A stretch of DNA of 64,000 bases from Candidatus Odyssella thessalonicensis L13 (GTDB lineage: Bacteria; Pseudomonadota; Alphaproteobacteria; Paracaedibacterales; Paracaedibacteraceae). The stretch spans positions 248,001 to 312,000 of the forward strand of contig NZ_AEWF01000001.1 in the NCBI RefSeq assembly GCF_000190415.1, written 5' to 3'. This document shows positions 9,151-18,787 of the stretch, one piece after another (position 1 is the first letter of the stretch; each line of letters starts with the position of its first letter). Made by a program: the position numbers and the translations under genes. Under the pieces are notes generated by a model. That model saw only the letters and a program-made list of their open reading frames with translations. It ran no database searches and was not told where the DNA came from.

Positions 9151-9552
9151 CCTTAACTCTCCTTCTATAAATTCACTTAATTATTTTATGGATAAGGGCA
9201 GCTGAATAGGAAAAATACTAGCAATTTTTAACATTTAGCATTCTATTGTTCATACAGATGTTCATACAGGCTTTTGCAGATTGAGAAGATATACTGAATC
9301 TTAAAACCAGGCCGTATTATTCCTTAGGAATAAAAGCTATTCTCTACCTTATCTGAGTCAGCGTTTATATTATTAGTCACTGCTTAATTAGGGCAAGCAT
9401 TATTTATTATGGTTTAGCGCCGCACCTATTCTCATTTTTCTAGTTTAAACTGTTATGAAGAGAAGCAACAGCCCCAAAACTGCTTATCCTTTCTCCTTTT
9501 TTAATTAATCTTTTCTCTTTAAAATTACCTGTAAAAAAAAGGAGCAACACGT
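9151..9552. other. Intergenic, divergent promoter region with direct repeats
   Basis: It separates the Hsp20 gene and the secreted nuclease-like gene. It contains an 11-bp direct repeat (listed separately) and the AAAAAAAAGGAG ribosome binding site at its right end. I see nothing else. Confidence 0.4.
9247..9269. repeat. Direct repeat TGTTCATACAG x2
   Basis: The 11-base word TGTTCATACAG occurs at 9247-9257 and again at 9259-9269, a 12-bp period and so on nearly the same helix face. It lies about 100 bp upstream of the Hsp20 start. It could be an operator; this is inference. Confidence 0.4.
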
Positions 9553-11199
9553 ATGGTTAAGCTACCGCTAGAAAAACTCTTGTCCTATATTAGTTTTTAT
9601 CTCTGTGTCCTTCTTTTATCCACTGAAGCGTTCGAAGAGATAAAATTTGTTGATATTGACCAATTTAAGTTCACAACTTCGCAAAGGAGTGGTTTGCGGA
9701 TCTGTGTTTTTAATCTTAAAGAGCAACAGTATGAATCCATAACCTATTATAACCTACCCGCGACCAAAGGTCGTCAGTTGGATGGGGTAATGTTAGATGA
9801 CTTTTATGGTTTAAGTGTTACTTATAGTGGCGATATTACGATTTCTGCTCCTTTAGAGGGCAAGGTTCTCCGCACAAAAGGTAGAATTCAAGCTGACCAT
9901 AAAGATCTTACAAGCTTTGTTGATGATGAGGAACGGACTATTGCTTACCATGCCTTACACCCTTTGCCCGCTCCTGATCTAGCGAAACACTTAAATAAAA
10001 ACTTTAGTAAAGCCCCCTATAAGCAAACCTCATTTAGCATTACTGTTTGCACTTTACCAAGCCGCACCTTGAGCAGTGTTGATCTCGACACTATTGCGGC
10101 AGATAGACGCGAAAATAACGCTGAGAGAGGCATTATTGGCGAGCTTGCAACACGAATGACACTTTTTTGCTACGGATTTTTTGAAAAAATCCCTTCCCAA
10201 GATAATAGTGGTCAAGGGATTGATGGTGTTTACTTCCAATCAAACGGTAAAGAAGATGAGAGGCAGGCTTTATTTTTAACCGAATCTAAATGTAAAAACG
10301 CTTCTGCTTCGCCAAAAAAGATCCTCGATACTCAACTCGAAGAAAAAGTTCTTTATGAAAATATCGAGCGGCTAGATCATATAAATAAAGAGCGTATTCT
10401 AAATTTTATCGACTCCTCTCCTAATAAAGTCTTTAAGGCGGCTCATCGTATTTTAATTACCGGAACGTCCCAATGGCGTGTAGAGAGCTTTAATATCAAA
10501 GATTTTAGAGTGCAAAGATTAGGAGTCGCTTCACCAGAGAAAGATAAGAAAGCATTTATTGCCACCATTGCTTCCAAGTTTACCTCTCCTGAAGAAATGT
10601 TAAGAGTTATGTTTGAGTATTACAAAATTGACAACGATGCAGAAAAACTTGCTGTCGTTTACAGAGCTTTGAATTGTGCACCTGAAAATAAGCAAGAAAC
10701 ACAGAGTGAGATATGCACTCAAGAAGAACCAAAGCTTGTGGATTCTCCAGGGCCAAGCATCTCAGTTAAACAGATATCCTATGACGCTCAAAAAGGAACT
10801 GTTGCTCGACGGCTCAGTTTTGGCTCTGCTACTATTACGGTAAAAAGTGAAATAAAGGTAGAATATAGTCGCGAAAATTTATCAATATTATTAGCCTATA
10901 TAGCCAAAGGCTTTAAACGCTCTAGTCTCAAGAAAATTAATGCGGGACTCAGGGCGATAAATTCGGAATTCACAGATCTTACTCCCTCCGAATTAACTCA
11001 ACTTTCTAATTTTGCGCAGTATAAAAATTATAAGAAAAAGGCAAGCTATGAATCTCTCTGGGAGCTATTGTTGAAAGCTTTTCCAGATCAGTATAAACAG
11101 ACCTTAGCAGATGGCTTGTATAACTTAGATACGTCTAAAGGAGCCCCTCAAAAGATAGACTCTTGTTTTCTTAAAAAAGTGTTGGCCGAACCCTTCTGA
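9553..11199 (+). CDS. Exported protein with a PD-(D/E)XK nuclease-like core
   Basis: The start ATG follows AAAAAAAAGGAG. Residues about 5-25 form a signal peptide. Residues 190-250 carry the order of active-site residues typical of the PD-(D/E)XK superfamily: E197 in GELATR on a predicted helix, D224 in GIDGVYF, then E244 and K246 in LTESKCK at the end of the next strand. The spacing D-19-ExK is normal for restriction-endonuclease-like folds, and GID-vY followed by ExK is common in secreted toxin DNases. The N-terminal 180 residues and the C-terminal 250 (helical, basic) are unrecognised. It stands alone without an obvious immunity gene. Possible roles are an effector or toxin nuclease acting outside the cell; none is proven. 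Confidence 0.55.
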   Translation: MVKLPLEKLLSYISFYLCVLLLSTEAFEEIKFVDIDQFKFTTSQRSGLRICVFNLKEQQYESITYYNLPATKGRQLDGVMLDDFYGLSVTYSGDITISAPLEGKVLRTKGRIQADHKDLTSFVDDEERTIAYHALHPLPAPDLAKHLNKNFSKAPYKQTSFSITVCTLPSRTLSSVDLDTIAADRRENNAERGIIGELATRMTLFCYGFFEKIPSQDNSGQGIDGVYFQSNGKEDERQALFLTESKCKNASASPKKILDTQLEEKVLYENIERLDHINKERILNFIDSSPNKVFKAAHRILITGTSQWRVESFNIKDFRVQRLGVASPEKDKKAFIATIASKFTSPEEMLRVMFEYYKIDNDAEKLAVVYRALNCAPENKQETQSEICTQEEPKLVDSPGPSISVKQISYDAQKGTVARRLSFGSATITVKSEIKVEYSRENLSILLAYIAKGFKRSSLKKINAGLRAINSEFTDLTPSELTQLSNFAQYKNYKKKASYESLWELLLKAFPDQYKQTLADGLYNLDTSKGAPQKIDSCFLKKVLAEPF

Positions 11200-11399
11200 A
11201 TAGTCATGATATAAGTATAGAAAGTTGAAATTCGTTGCTTATTTAAGTGTTGAAAAGTTTTTCAGAATTTAATGATAACAAATATAAGAAGCTTCTGTTT
11301 TTGCTATAAAAATTGATATTGGACTACAAATCCGCTTATATGCTAACTTGCTAATAATGTCTTCAGTTGATTTGCTTTTACTTTGAGGCGGCATTAATT

Positions 11400-12591
11400 A
11401 TGCAAGCAAAGGCTTCTATCTTCACAGTCTTAATTTTAGCTGTATGTGTTACCCAATTCGCTGCTGATATTTATGCCCCCAGTCTTACGGCGATTGCTCA
11501 AGGCTTAGCTGTAAATATAGATAGAGCCCAATGGAGCATGTCAATCTATATGGTTGGAGTAGCTCTTTCTCAGTTGGTTTATGGCCCCTTATCGGAGAGT
11601 ATTGGAAGAAAACTGCCTTTAATCATGGGATTATCTTTGATGATTGCGGGAAGCATTGCCTGTATGATCTCAACGGATATGGATATGCTTATTGCAGGGC
11701 GCTTGGTTCAAGGACTGGGCGCGGGCGCTTGTGCCAGTCTATGGCGTGCTGTTTTCCGCGATTCATTTACTGGCCAGGACCTGGCCAAGTATAGTTCTTA
11801 CCTGGTCATTTTTATTATGTTTATTGTGCCAAGTGCTCCTCTAATCGGAGGATATCTACAAGAGTACTATGGGTGGCGCGCTAACTTTATTTTTATTTTT
11901 ATATATACACTCATTGCCCTTTTAGGGATAATTTTTGGGTTTCGCGAGACTAAGGCCCTCTATAATAGTTCAGAGTTCAATGTGCTCAGTATTATGCTTA
12001 ACTATGTGATCCTTGCCAGGAGCCGTATATTTATGGGTGTAAGCTGTGCGACGTTTTTAAGCTATGGCGCCCTTTTCTCTTGGTTCGTTGTCGGGCCGGT
12101 CTTGTTGATTGGTAGCCTGGGAATGAGTCCAATCCAGTTCGGCTGGCTTAGTTGTGGTGGCGGAGGTTTTTCCTACGCTTTAGCGGCCTATCTAAATGGC
12201 AAACTTGTATCTAGGCTGGGCATGCCTAAAATGATGAGGTTTGGCTGGAGCGTCATGTTGGGAGCTGGAACTCTGCTGCTCCTATGCGATTATTTTACTG
12301 AGATGACCTGCATAACAATTATGATACCCGTCATTTTATTTTATTTCGTTTCCACTTTCATCTGGCCAAATGCCTTTGCCACCCGCGTTTACTCCCTTTG
12401 GACATATTGTGGGTTATGCCGCGGCACTTTACGGATTTATGAAGATATTGGGAGCAGCGTTAATTGCGGGCATTCTTGCTTATCTGCCCAATGATAATCA
12501 ATTTATCTTTGCCATGATAATGATTCTATCGACCTTACTAGCATGGTCGAGTTATGAGGCTGCCATGAAGGGAGAACAGGTGGCTCAATAG
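11400..12591 (+). pseudogene. Bcr/CflA-type MFS drug efflux transporter, frameshifted
   Basis: The start ATG 11400 follows GAGGCGG. The first 325 residues are a 12-helix MFS drug/H+ antiporter of the Bcr/CflA group, with AADIYAPSLTAIA in helix 1 and the loop motif GPLSESIGRKLP between helices 2 and 3. At 12382-12384 a CCC run throws the frame: removing one C gives a continuous PNAFATAFTPFGHIVGYAAA and a protein of about 397 residues, the usual family length. As read, the ORF runs to a stop at 12494 in the wrong frame and lacks the last two helices. It is either a recent inactivating insertion or a base-calling error. Confidence 0.85.
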
Positions 12592-12990
12592 GTGGGTAAG
12601 TAGAAGCCGCTTCCCTCTTCCTAGTAAAAGTTGAAATGGTGGTTGGTTTCCTTTCAAAGGGTACACAATAAACAGACTTCGATTAAACAGTCACTATTCT
12701 TAAATCTGGCAGGTGGTGCCCTTCTCTATCATAATATTGCTACCTACCAGAGGTACCGTAAATATACTTCTACTAGTTTCTGAAAACTTTTATATGCTTA
12801 TCTTTTAAAGAATATAGATTACTAAATTTTATTGCCGTATTATGGTTAGTTATTTTACGGATAGCTCTTTATTGCTTAAGCTTTAGGGGGACTGCCAATT
12901 CAAACTTATATACTGAAAAAAGTAATTAGATAGAGTAAAGACGGCACTGCTTAGAGTGCCGCCCTTTGATTCATAAAATCAAAGATATTC
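12592..12990. other. Intergenic, no feature seen
   Basis: This AT-rich spacer lies between the convergent transporter and ProQ genes. I found no ORF with a plausible start, no tRNA and no strong hairpin with a T-run. Confidence 0.4.
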
Positions 12991-13611
12991 TTAAGAAGAT
13001 ACTTCTTGTGGCGTTCTTCGCGGCTTTTTAAAGGAAGATCGCTTCGGTTGCTTTAAGCGGGCTTGATGGCGTTTCAATTGATTCTGGTATTCTTGCTGAG
13101 CGCGCTCTTGGTGCTCTGGGAGAATAGCTTCGGCAGGGTTCCCTTCAAGGTCATATCGATGCGTATGCTTGCTAAAAGAGTTCAAATACTTATACCAGCT
13201 TGCATAACGGGCTATTGCTTTGCGAATATGATTGCGTGCAAAGGGCAGATCAGCGGGGAAGTCTGACAGTATGTCTTTTTCAATGCGTAGCTTTAAAGGT
13301 TTGGGATCTTCTTTGCTAAAGCAGGCTGGATAGGTGCTGCATAACCAGTCATAAGCTAACTGAATTTTAACGAACTGGGCTTGCTGGGCTTCTTGTGCGG
13401 CTTGTTGCTGAGGTGTTAATGCAGGAGGTTTTGGTGCTTGTGATGCAAATCTCTGCTTTGGAGCTGATTGGAGCTTCCCGTCCCAAGAAGTCTTGCTTTG
13501 CTGCTTTGGAACTTCACCCGCTTCAAAAAATGCTTTTAATTGTGATAATTTTTCTTGAGCTTGATAAGCTTGCTCTTTATCAGAAATTAGGTCATCTTGC
13601 TTGTTTGTCAT
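12991..13611 (-). CDS. ProQ/FinO-domain RNA chaperone
   Basis: The ProQ/FinO fold covers about residues 75-165 (206-residue numbering) with the conserved run LAYDWLCSTYPACF, then PLKLRIEKDIL and AIARYASWYKYL. These proteins bind structured sRNAs and mRNA 3' ends and control stability and translation. The N-terminal part is Gln/Ala-rich and the C-terminus is a basic Lys/Arg/Pro tail, both typical of disordered RNA-binding extensions. I placed the start at ATG 13611 after GCAGGACTGTT; the frame is open to 13662 but has no ribosome binding site there. Confidence 0.88.
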   Translation of the reverse strand: MTNKQDDLISDKEQAYQAQEKLSQLKAFFEAGEVPKQQSKTSWDGKLQSAPKQRFASQAPKPPALTPQQQAAQEAQQAQFVKIQLAYDWLCSTYPACFSKEDPKPLKLRIEKDILSDFPADLPFARNHIRKAIARYASWYKYLNSFSKHTHRYDLEGNPAEAILPEHQERAQQEYQNQLKRHQARLKQPKRSSFKKPRRTPQEVSS

Positions 13612-14286
13612 AACAGTCCTGCATAATTTAAATTTGATCTCTTTTAAAAGAAATGATCCCATTAATAGGGATAAAATACATCCATATTATCCTTTCAATT
13701 TCTTTTTTACACCATACGTTTAACGTTAAAAGTCTGCAACTATCTTTTATATGTAAATGCGATCTAATTTATCGTGATAATTATCAAACTTATCCAGATA
13801 AATATCACAAGGACTCTAGATCAACGTTCTTTCGCATACAAATGAAGATAAGGCACGGCATAGATTTTTAAGATATTCTATAGTCAGGCGTAAGCTCGAA
13901 TTTCATAAGATTAGAAGACTTCCAGGATAGTAAAAAAATAATATATATTTTTCACAGTTAGGTATTGATTTCTTAGATATTTAAAAGCAATTTTTATGTA
14001 GGGAGTGTATTTGATTTTATTTGTTTGAATATATAGCTAAGAATCAAAAGCAGCTTCTGTTTTATTGTTACTGTTGCTTTTTAGCTTAAAAAGGCTTATT
14101 CATAAATTATGATGATTATAAAACTTACACTATTACTTCATATGTGCAGATAGCTGTGGCGGACTTTGACTCATGGTCACATAAAGCTCGCCGCCGTTCG
14201 GTATCGGATTCCTTTCCCTACCCTATTGTGTGGTTATAGGGCGCAAGCTCGTTTCAATACACCCTAATCGCATTCAAGGAACTAAA
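13612..14286. other. Long intergenic region with a possible structured leader
   Basis: The left 500 bases are very AT-rich with no credible ORF. Close to the ABC-F gene are two foldable segments: 14158-14192, with GGCG and CTTTGAC pairing imperfectly with GTC, AAAG and CGCC; and 14221-14241, CCCTAT and ATAGGG around a 9-base loop. ABC-F genes are often controlled by leader RNAs, so an attenuator is possible, but I see no clear leader peptide. Confidence 0.3.
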
Positions 14287-15855
14287 ATGTTACGCATTCA
14301 AAATATTTCCAAGGCATATGGAGACAAAGTTTTATTTAAAGAAATTAGTTATCATTTCCCAGAAGGGGAAAAAGTAGCCCTTGTGGGTGCTAATGGTCAA
14401 GGCAAAACAACACTTCTCAATATCATGACCGGCAGAGACTACGCAGATAGCGGAGAAATTTCAAAGCCCAAAGAAGCTATTGTTGCTTATCTTCCTCAAT
14501 CTCCGAACCCTACCCCTGCTTCCTCTTTGCTGGTTGAATGTCTTTCTGGTCATGAGACTGCTTATAAACTAAAACAAGAGATGGATCGCTTGCTTCAAAA
14601 TATGGAGCAGAATTACCAAGAATCTGATCTTGAACAATACACGGCAGCATTAACTCAGTTTGAGAACTTAGGCGGTTATGAATTGGAAGGCCGAGCCGAA
14701 CAAATATTGTTGGGCCTTGGGTTTAAACGTGAACAACTTGAGGTAAGTCCTTTGACGCTGTCAGGCGGATGGCGGATGCGCGTTGAATTAGCTAAGATTC
14801 TTTTAAGCGCGCCTGACTTTATGATTCTGGACGAGCCGACAAACCATTTAGATTTGCCAAGTATTGAATGGCTAGAAGAGTTCTTGCAATCCTATAAAGG
14901 AACAATAGTCTTTGTATCCCATGATCAAGAGTTCCTTAATAATGTGGCCACCATAACACTTTACTTGAATAAAGGGATATTGAAAGCCTTTGCTGGGAAT
15001 TTTAATGATTTCTTGAAGCAAAAAGAATCCCAGGAACAGACAGCAATGGCTGCCGCTAAGAAGATTGAATTGCAAAAGGCACATATGCAAAGCTTTGTGG
15101 ATCGTTTTAAAGCTAAAGCCTCAAAAGCAAAACAAGCTCAATCTCGTATGAAAATGATTGAACGTTTGGATGAGGTGCTATCAGGAATAACAATTGATCA
15201 AGGTATACAGCGGATTCACTTTCCCCGTATTGAGATTCCTAATTCTCCTAAAGATGTCCTAGTCTGTGAGGAAATGATTATTGGATATCAGTCACCCTTA
15301 TCAAAGAAGATTAAACTTAAGTTTAATAAAGGGGAAAAGATTGCCATTATTGGCCGCAATGGTATTGGCAAGAGCACATTTTTAAAAACTATATGTGATG
15401 AAATTTCTCCTTTATCGGGAACCTATAAGCTTGGGGAGGGCATAAAAATTGGTTATTATGCTCAAGAAAGTGCGGAGTTACTTGATCCTAATTTGTCTGT
15501 TTTAGAAACCATTCGTAAATATGCCCCTGCCTTAAGCGAACAAGATCACCGAGGTATCCTAGGCTGCTTTATGTTCAAAGGACAAGATCCTCTTAAGAAA
15601 GTGAAGGTTTTATCGGGTGGAGAAAAATCACGGTTGGTAATGGCTGGTTTAATAGCGCAAAAGCCTAACCTTCTTATATTTGATGAGCCCACAAACCACC
15701 TTGATATGTTGTCTTGTGAAATACTAGCAAAGATGCTTGATGAGTATAAAGGCACCTGCTGCGTTGTTTCTCACAATCGCCACTTTATTGATATGTTTGC
15801 AAATGTCATTATTGATGTTTCCGCCGAAGGTAAGTGGGAAGCTTTAAGACATTAG
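14287..15855 (+). CDS. ABC-F family ATPase (ribosome-associated translation factor)
   Basis: It holds two ABC ATPase domains in one chain and no membrane helices, the hallmark of ABC-F proteins that bind the ribosomal E site. The first domain has Walker A GANGQGKTT, signature LSGGWRMR and Walker B LDEPTNHLD. The second has GRNGIGKST, LSGGEKSR and FDEPTNHLD. The linker between them (about 240-310) is charged and helical. ATG 14287 starts the conserved MLRIQNISKAYG; an upstream GTG at 14230 would add residues not seen in the family. I cannot assign it to EttA, Uup, YheS or a resistance subtype from sequence by eye. Confidence 0.92.
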   Translation: MLRIQNISKAYGDKVLFKEISYHFPEGEKVALVGANGQGKTTLLNIMTGRDYADSGEISKPKEAIVAYLPQSPNPTPASSLLVECLSGHETAYKLKQEMDRLLQNMEQNYQESDLEQYTAALTQFENLGGYELEGRAEQILLGLGFKREQLEVSPLTLSGGWRMRVELAKILLSAPDFMILDEPTNHLDLPSIEWLEEFLQSYKGTIVFVSHDQEFLNNVATITLYLNKGILKAFAGNFNDFLKQKESQEQTAMAAAKKIELQKAHMQSFVDRFKAKASKAKQAQSRMKMIERLDEVLSGITIDQGIQRIHFPRIEIPNSPKDVLVCEEMIIGYQSPLSKKIKLKFNKGEKIAIIGRNGIGKSTFLKTICDEISPLSGTYKLGEGIKIGYYAQESAELLDPNLSVLETIRKYAPALSEQDHRGILGCFMFKGQDPLKKVKVLSGGEKSRLVMAGLIAQKPNLLIFDEPTNHLDMLSCEILAKMLDEYKGTCCVVSHNRHFIDMFANVIIDVSAEGKWEALRH

Positions 15856-16525
15856 CCCTTTAATGAACAACCATTTGCTTTATGGATAAGTGATAATCTG
15901 TTATGGGAGCTAGGTTAAGCGATCTAGCTCTCAAGAATTTCAACACCTTCCTTTTGCAAGCCGACCTGATGATGGATAACCTCCTTAGTTAACATAGTGT
16001 TTTAAAATAGATACTTTCATCATCGGGGGCCGTTAATACTTAAATTGTTAAGCTTAATGGTAGTATAAATTAACTCAAAGGGTGGCTGTTTTTTTATGAT
16101 AATTCAACTATACATGGATCTTGTCAACTTTTGTGGCGGCTAAAATGCACCCTTAGAGCTGAGCGGAATAAAATGGGCACATGCCCTTTTTAGTTCTCCT
16201 TTGACTTCAAGCTGACCTTCTTCACAAATTGTACGAATATTTTCAATACCAATGGTCATTACTTCACCTTCTTTAGATACTCTTTCACCTTAACGAGCTA
16301 GACGCACTCCTTAAGAGAGGCAAATAAAAAAGCTAATAGTCCCCGAGGCTTACTGTTCTGATAACGGCAGGCTGATTAATATTCATCCGCTTGCAACTTT
16401 ACTGATGCTGCTTGCTGTTGCCCTTATATAAAATGCTTTAAGCTTGCCTTATTCCATAGATACTCAAGTCTGGAGAAAAGTCCTCTTTACCTATTCTTTA
16501 TAAAATAATCCGTAAGTTTAGACGC
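15856..16525. other. Intergenic region with one possible small ORF
   Basis: It lies between the end of the ABC-F gene and the end of a broken DUF2608 gene. Apart from the 39-codon frame listed separately on the minus strand I see no coding signal or RNA gene. Confidence 0.4.
16140..16259 (-). CDS. Possible small protein of 39 residues, or gene remnant
   Basis: The frame reads MTIGIENIRTICEEGQLEV onward and ends with a TAG at 16140-16142. A GAAGGTGA box sits 5 bases before the ATG at 16259, which is unusually good for a chance ORF. The sequence is charged, with no signal or membrane segment. I do not recognise it; it may be the leftover N-terminus of a longer gene. Confidence 0.25.
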   Translation of the reverse strand: MTIGIENIRTICEEGQLEVKGELKRACAHFIPLSSKGAF

Positions 16526-17362
16526 CTATGAAACAGATTGGCTCTCTTTTAAAAACTGTTTCCATGTGGCCTCAAATTCTTCTCTCGAAATAGATATCCA
16601 AGGAGCCTTTTTTGCCCCTTTATATTCCAATCCGATAAAGGATATATTTTTCCTACGAGCATAATCGGCCATATTTTCTACCACTCTCCGCATATCCTCG
16701 ATAAAAATAATTCTTTTTGGATGCCAATTTATCTTACTCAAGAAAATATCTAATACTTCAGCTTTTGAGATACTTTCACCATGGATAAGAAGAACACCTC
16801 CTTCTGCCTGAGGGTAATTTCCGTTATAAGAAGGGAGCTCATTAAAATCGTGGTTACAGTCAAAATCACTTAAAGCTATGTTAGCTTTCTCTAAGTTATG
16901 GATCTGCCACTCCATAAGATCGGGAATCTGCTTTCATGTACCCGATAAGATTGCTGAAAGGGCTAATACATGCGTCCCTTTCTCTTTAAGTTTTTTAATG
17001 ATTTGCGGAGCATGCTCATCAATTAATTGAGTCTCACCAGAGGTGGCAATTGCTGTGGAAAGCGTACCTCTCTGTTCTTTTGTTACTTGCTTGGGCGTCT
17101 TTTTAATAAATTCTTTATTGTTTCGGAAATTGCCATATTGGAAGGCTGGGATAAGAGGTTGCAGAAGGGGGTAATCTACATCCATAATAAAAAGAGTGTC
17201 TGTATCGCCACACTTAAGGTAGGCCTCTAGATCGCTAAAGCTTTCTACAGTAATAATCTTGACTTCGTTGTCATTATTCTCTGCAAAAGCTGAGATGATA
17301 TGAGTTTTCGCCATTATTATGCTTAAAGCTCCTATTGCTAAGGTTATCGTGAAATGCTTCAT
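16526..17362 (-). pseudogene. DUF2608-type HAD-like exported protein, interrupted by a stop
   Basis: The N-terminal piece has a signal peptide and the HAD phosphatase motif I as FIMDVDYPLL (D61, D63). After ALSAILSGT the frame meets TGA at 16934-16936, then continues in the same frame as KQIPDLMEWQIHNLEK and reaches the typical DUF2608 C-terminus WHPKRIIFIEDMRRVVENM and FIGLEYKGAKK. Read through, the protein would be 278 residues, near the family length. DUF2608 proteins occur in Legionella, Chlamydiae and other intracellular bacteria; their substrate is not known to me. TGA is an ordinary stop elsewhere in this window, so this is a nonsense mutation. Restarting at ATG 16915 would lose motif I. 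Confidence 0.82.
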
Positions 17363-17504
17363 AATAGCCCCTTTTAAAGAGTGAGAGGTATAAAACTACC
17401 TTAAATATAACTATTTCTAAACATAGCAAGAATGGTCAAGAAATAGTAACTTAGCAGGAATATAATTTTCTACATAAATGGCGTGGAATGAAAAAAGACT
17501 TAAC

Positions 17505-18353
17505 ATGAGTTATGATCACCGTATTAATCGAATTATTGAGTTCATAGGTAAAAACCTAGATGCAGATTTCACTTTAAATCAATTGAGTGAGATTGCCTGT
17601 TTTTCAAAATATCACTTTCACCGCTTATTTACTGCTTATACAGGCTTATCCTTACATCAATATATTAGATGGCTACGCCTCAAAAGAGCAGCGCATCAGC
17701 TTGTTGTTGAGACGGATAAAAGTATTATTAGCATCGCATTAAATGCGGGGTTTGAGACCCATGAATCGTTCGCGAGAGCCTTTAGACAAATGTGCGGTGA
17801 AAATCCCTCAGAGTTTAGGGTCAAAGCAAATTGGCGTACATGGGAAACTCCACCGTATTCATTACCCATAACACGTGAGGAAATTATGAAGATAATCATT
17901 AAAGAATTCCCTATGAGAAGGTTAGCAGTTATCGAGCATCGAGGGGACCCTCAGAGAGTAGGAGAAAGTGTCAATAAATTAATCACTTGGGCTAAATCGC
18001 AACCAATTGATTTGCGGCCAAGACCGGGGCAAGCTTTTGGTTTTGCATATGACGATCCTGAGGTGGTACCTGCTGAAGAATTTCGTTTTGATTTAGCCCT
18101 GACTGTGCCTGAGAACTTTAAAATGGATGATCAGGTAATTGAAAAAGAATTGCCAGCTGGTAGATATGCTATCGCCATCCATAAAGGATCTCGTAAGAAT
18201 ATTAGTGATACGATTTACGGGTTATACAGAGGTTGGTTGCCAGGCTCAGGAGAAGAATTAGGGGATTTGCCTTGCATATTCTGTTACTATAATTTTGATC
18301 ACGAAGTCGCTGAGACCGAACTTGTGACGGAAGTTTGGGTGCTTTTAAAATAA
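17505..18353 (+). CDS. AraC-family regulator with GyrI-like effector domain
   Basis: Residues about 1-100 carry two helix-turn-helix motifs of the AraC/XylS type (LSEIACFSKYHFHRLFTAY and ISIALNAGFETHESFARAFR). Residues 125-282 form a GyrI-like/SOUL effector-binding domain ending in TEVWVLLK. This Rob/SoxS-like layout is typical of regulators that sense small hydrophobic or cationic ligands. I prefer ATG 17505, which starts the conserved YDHRINRIIEFI; ATG 17478 in the same frame is possible. It is divergent from the broken DUF2608 gene and has no adjoining target operon, so the regulon is unknown. Confidence 0.87.
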   Translation: MSYDHRINRIIEFIGKNLDADFTLNQLSEIACFSKYHFHRLFTAYTGLSLHQYIRWLRLKRAAHQLVVETDKSIISIALNAGFETHESFARAFRQMCGENPSEFRVKANWRTWETPPYSLPITREEIMKIIIKEFPMRRLAVIEHRGDPQRVGESVNKLITWAKSQPIDLRPRPGQAFGFAYDDPEVVPAEEFRFDLALTVPENFKMDDQVIEKELPAGRYAIAIHKGSRKNISDTIYGLYRGWLPGSGEELGDLPCIFCYYNFDHEVAETELVTEVWVLLK

Positions 18354-18787
18354 ACGCATCACAGATAAGAAAATATGTTTAGGTGATATGAGGATGCCTA
18401 AACACTGGAGCATACTAAGGGTAAAGGCAGCGGCTTAGTAAGAAAATTAAATCTCTTTCTCCATACCTTAAGAGGATTGACCGGTCTTAAGAAATCTGAT
18501 TGTTTAAGATTGAAGGATAACTCCTTTCAATTAAGGGAAAATCTATCTATGACGACAATTAGCGTATTGAGAATTAATTTAGGAAAAGATGGATGGTTTT
18601 CAGGTAGAGGGAGCAGATGCTCAAGGGAGGACTGTTCTGAAGAAGCGAATAATTTGCAACTCCTACCCGTCACTTTTTTAAAAAGTTGAGGGAGATGGCC
18701 TGTTCGAAGGCCTTAAGAGATCAAGGATACTTCCCTTCTAGAGAGTGACAGATAAGAACAGCAAGGATAAAAGGAGTTAACATCGAT
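18354..18787. other. Intergenic, no feature seen
   Basis: It holds a 70-codon frame at 18477-18689 without ribosome binding site or recognisable sequence, which I do not count. The right end has the AAAAGGAG box of the next gene. Confidence 0.4.

Noticed and set aside
16934-16936. TGA read as tryptophan in the DUF2608 gene
   Set aside because: TGA serves as an ordinary stop elsewhere (for example at the rfbB/rfbA and uvrD/yciI overlaps) and conserved Trp positions use TGG.
18477-18689. 70-codon plus-strand frame
   Set aside because: It has no ribosome binding site, no recognisable domain and a composition unlike neighbouring genes.
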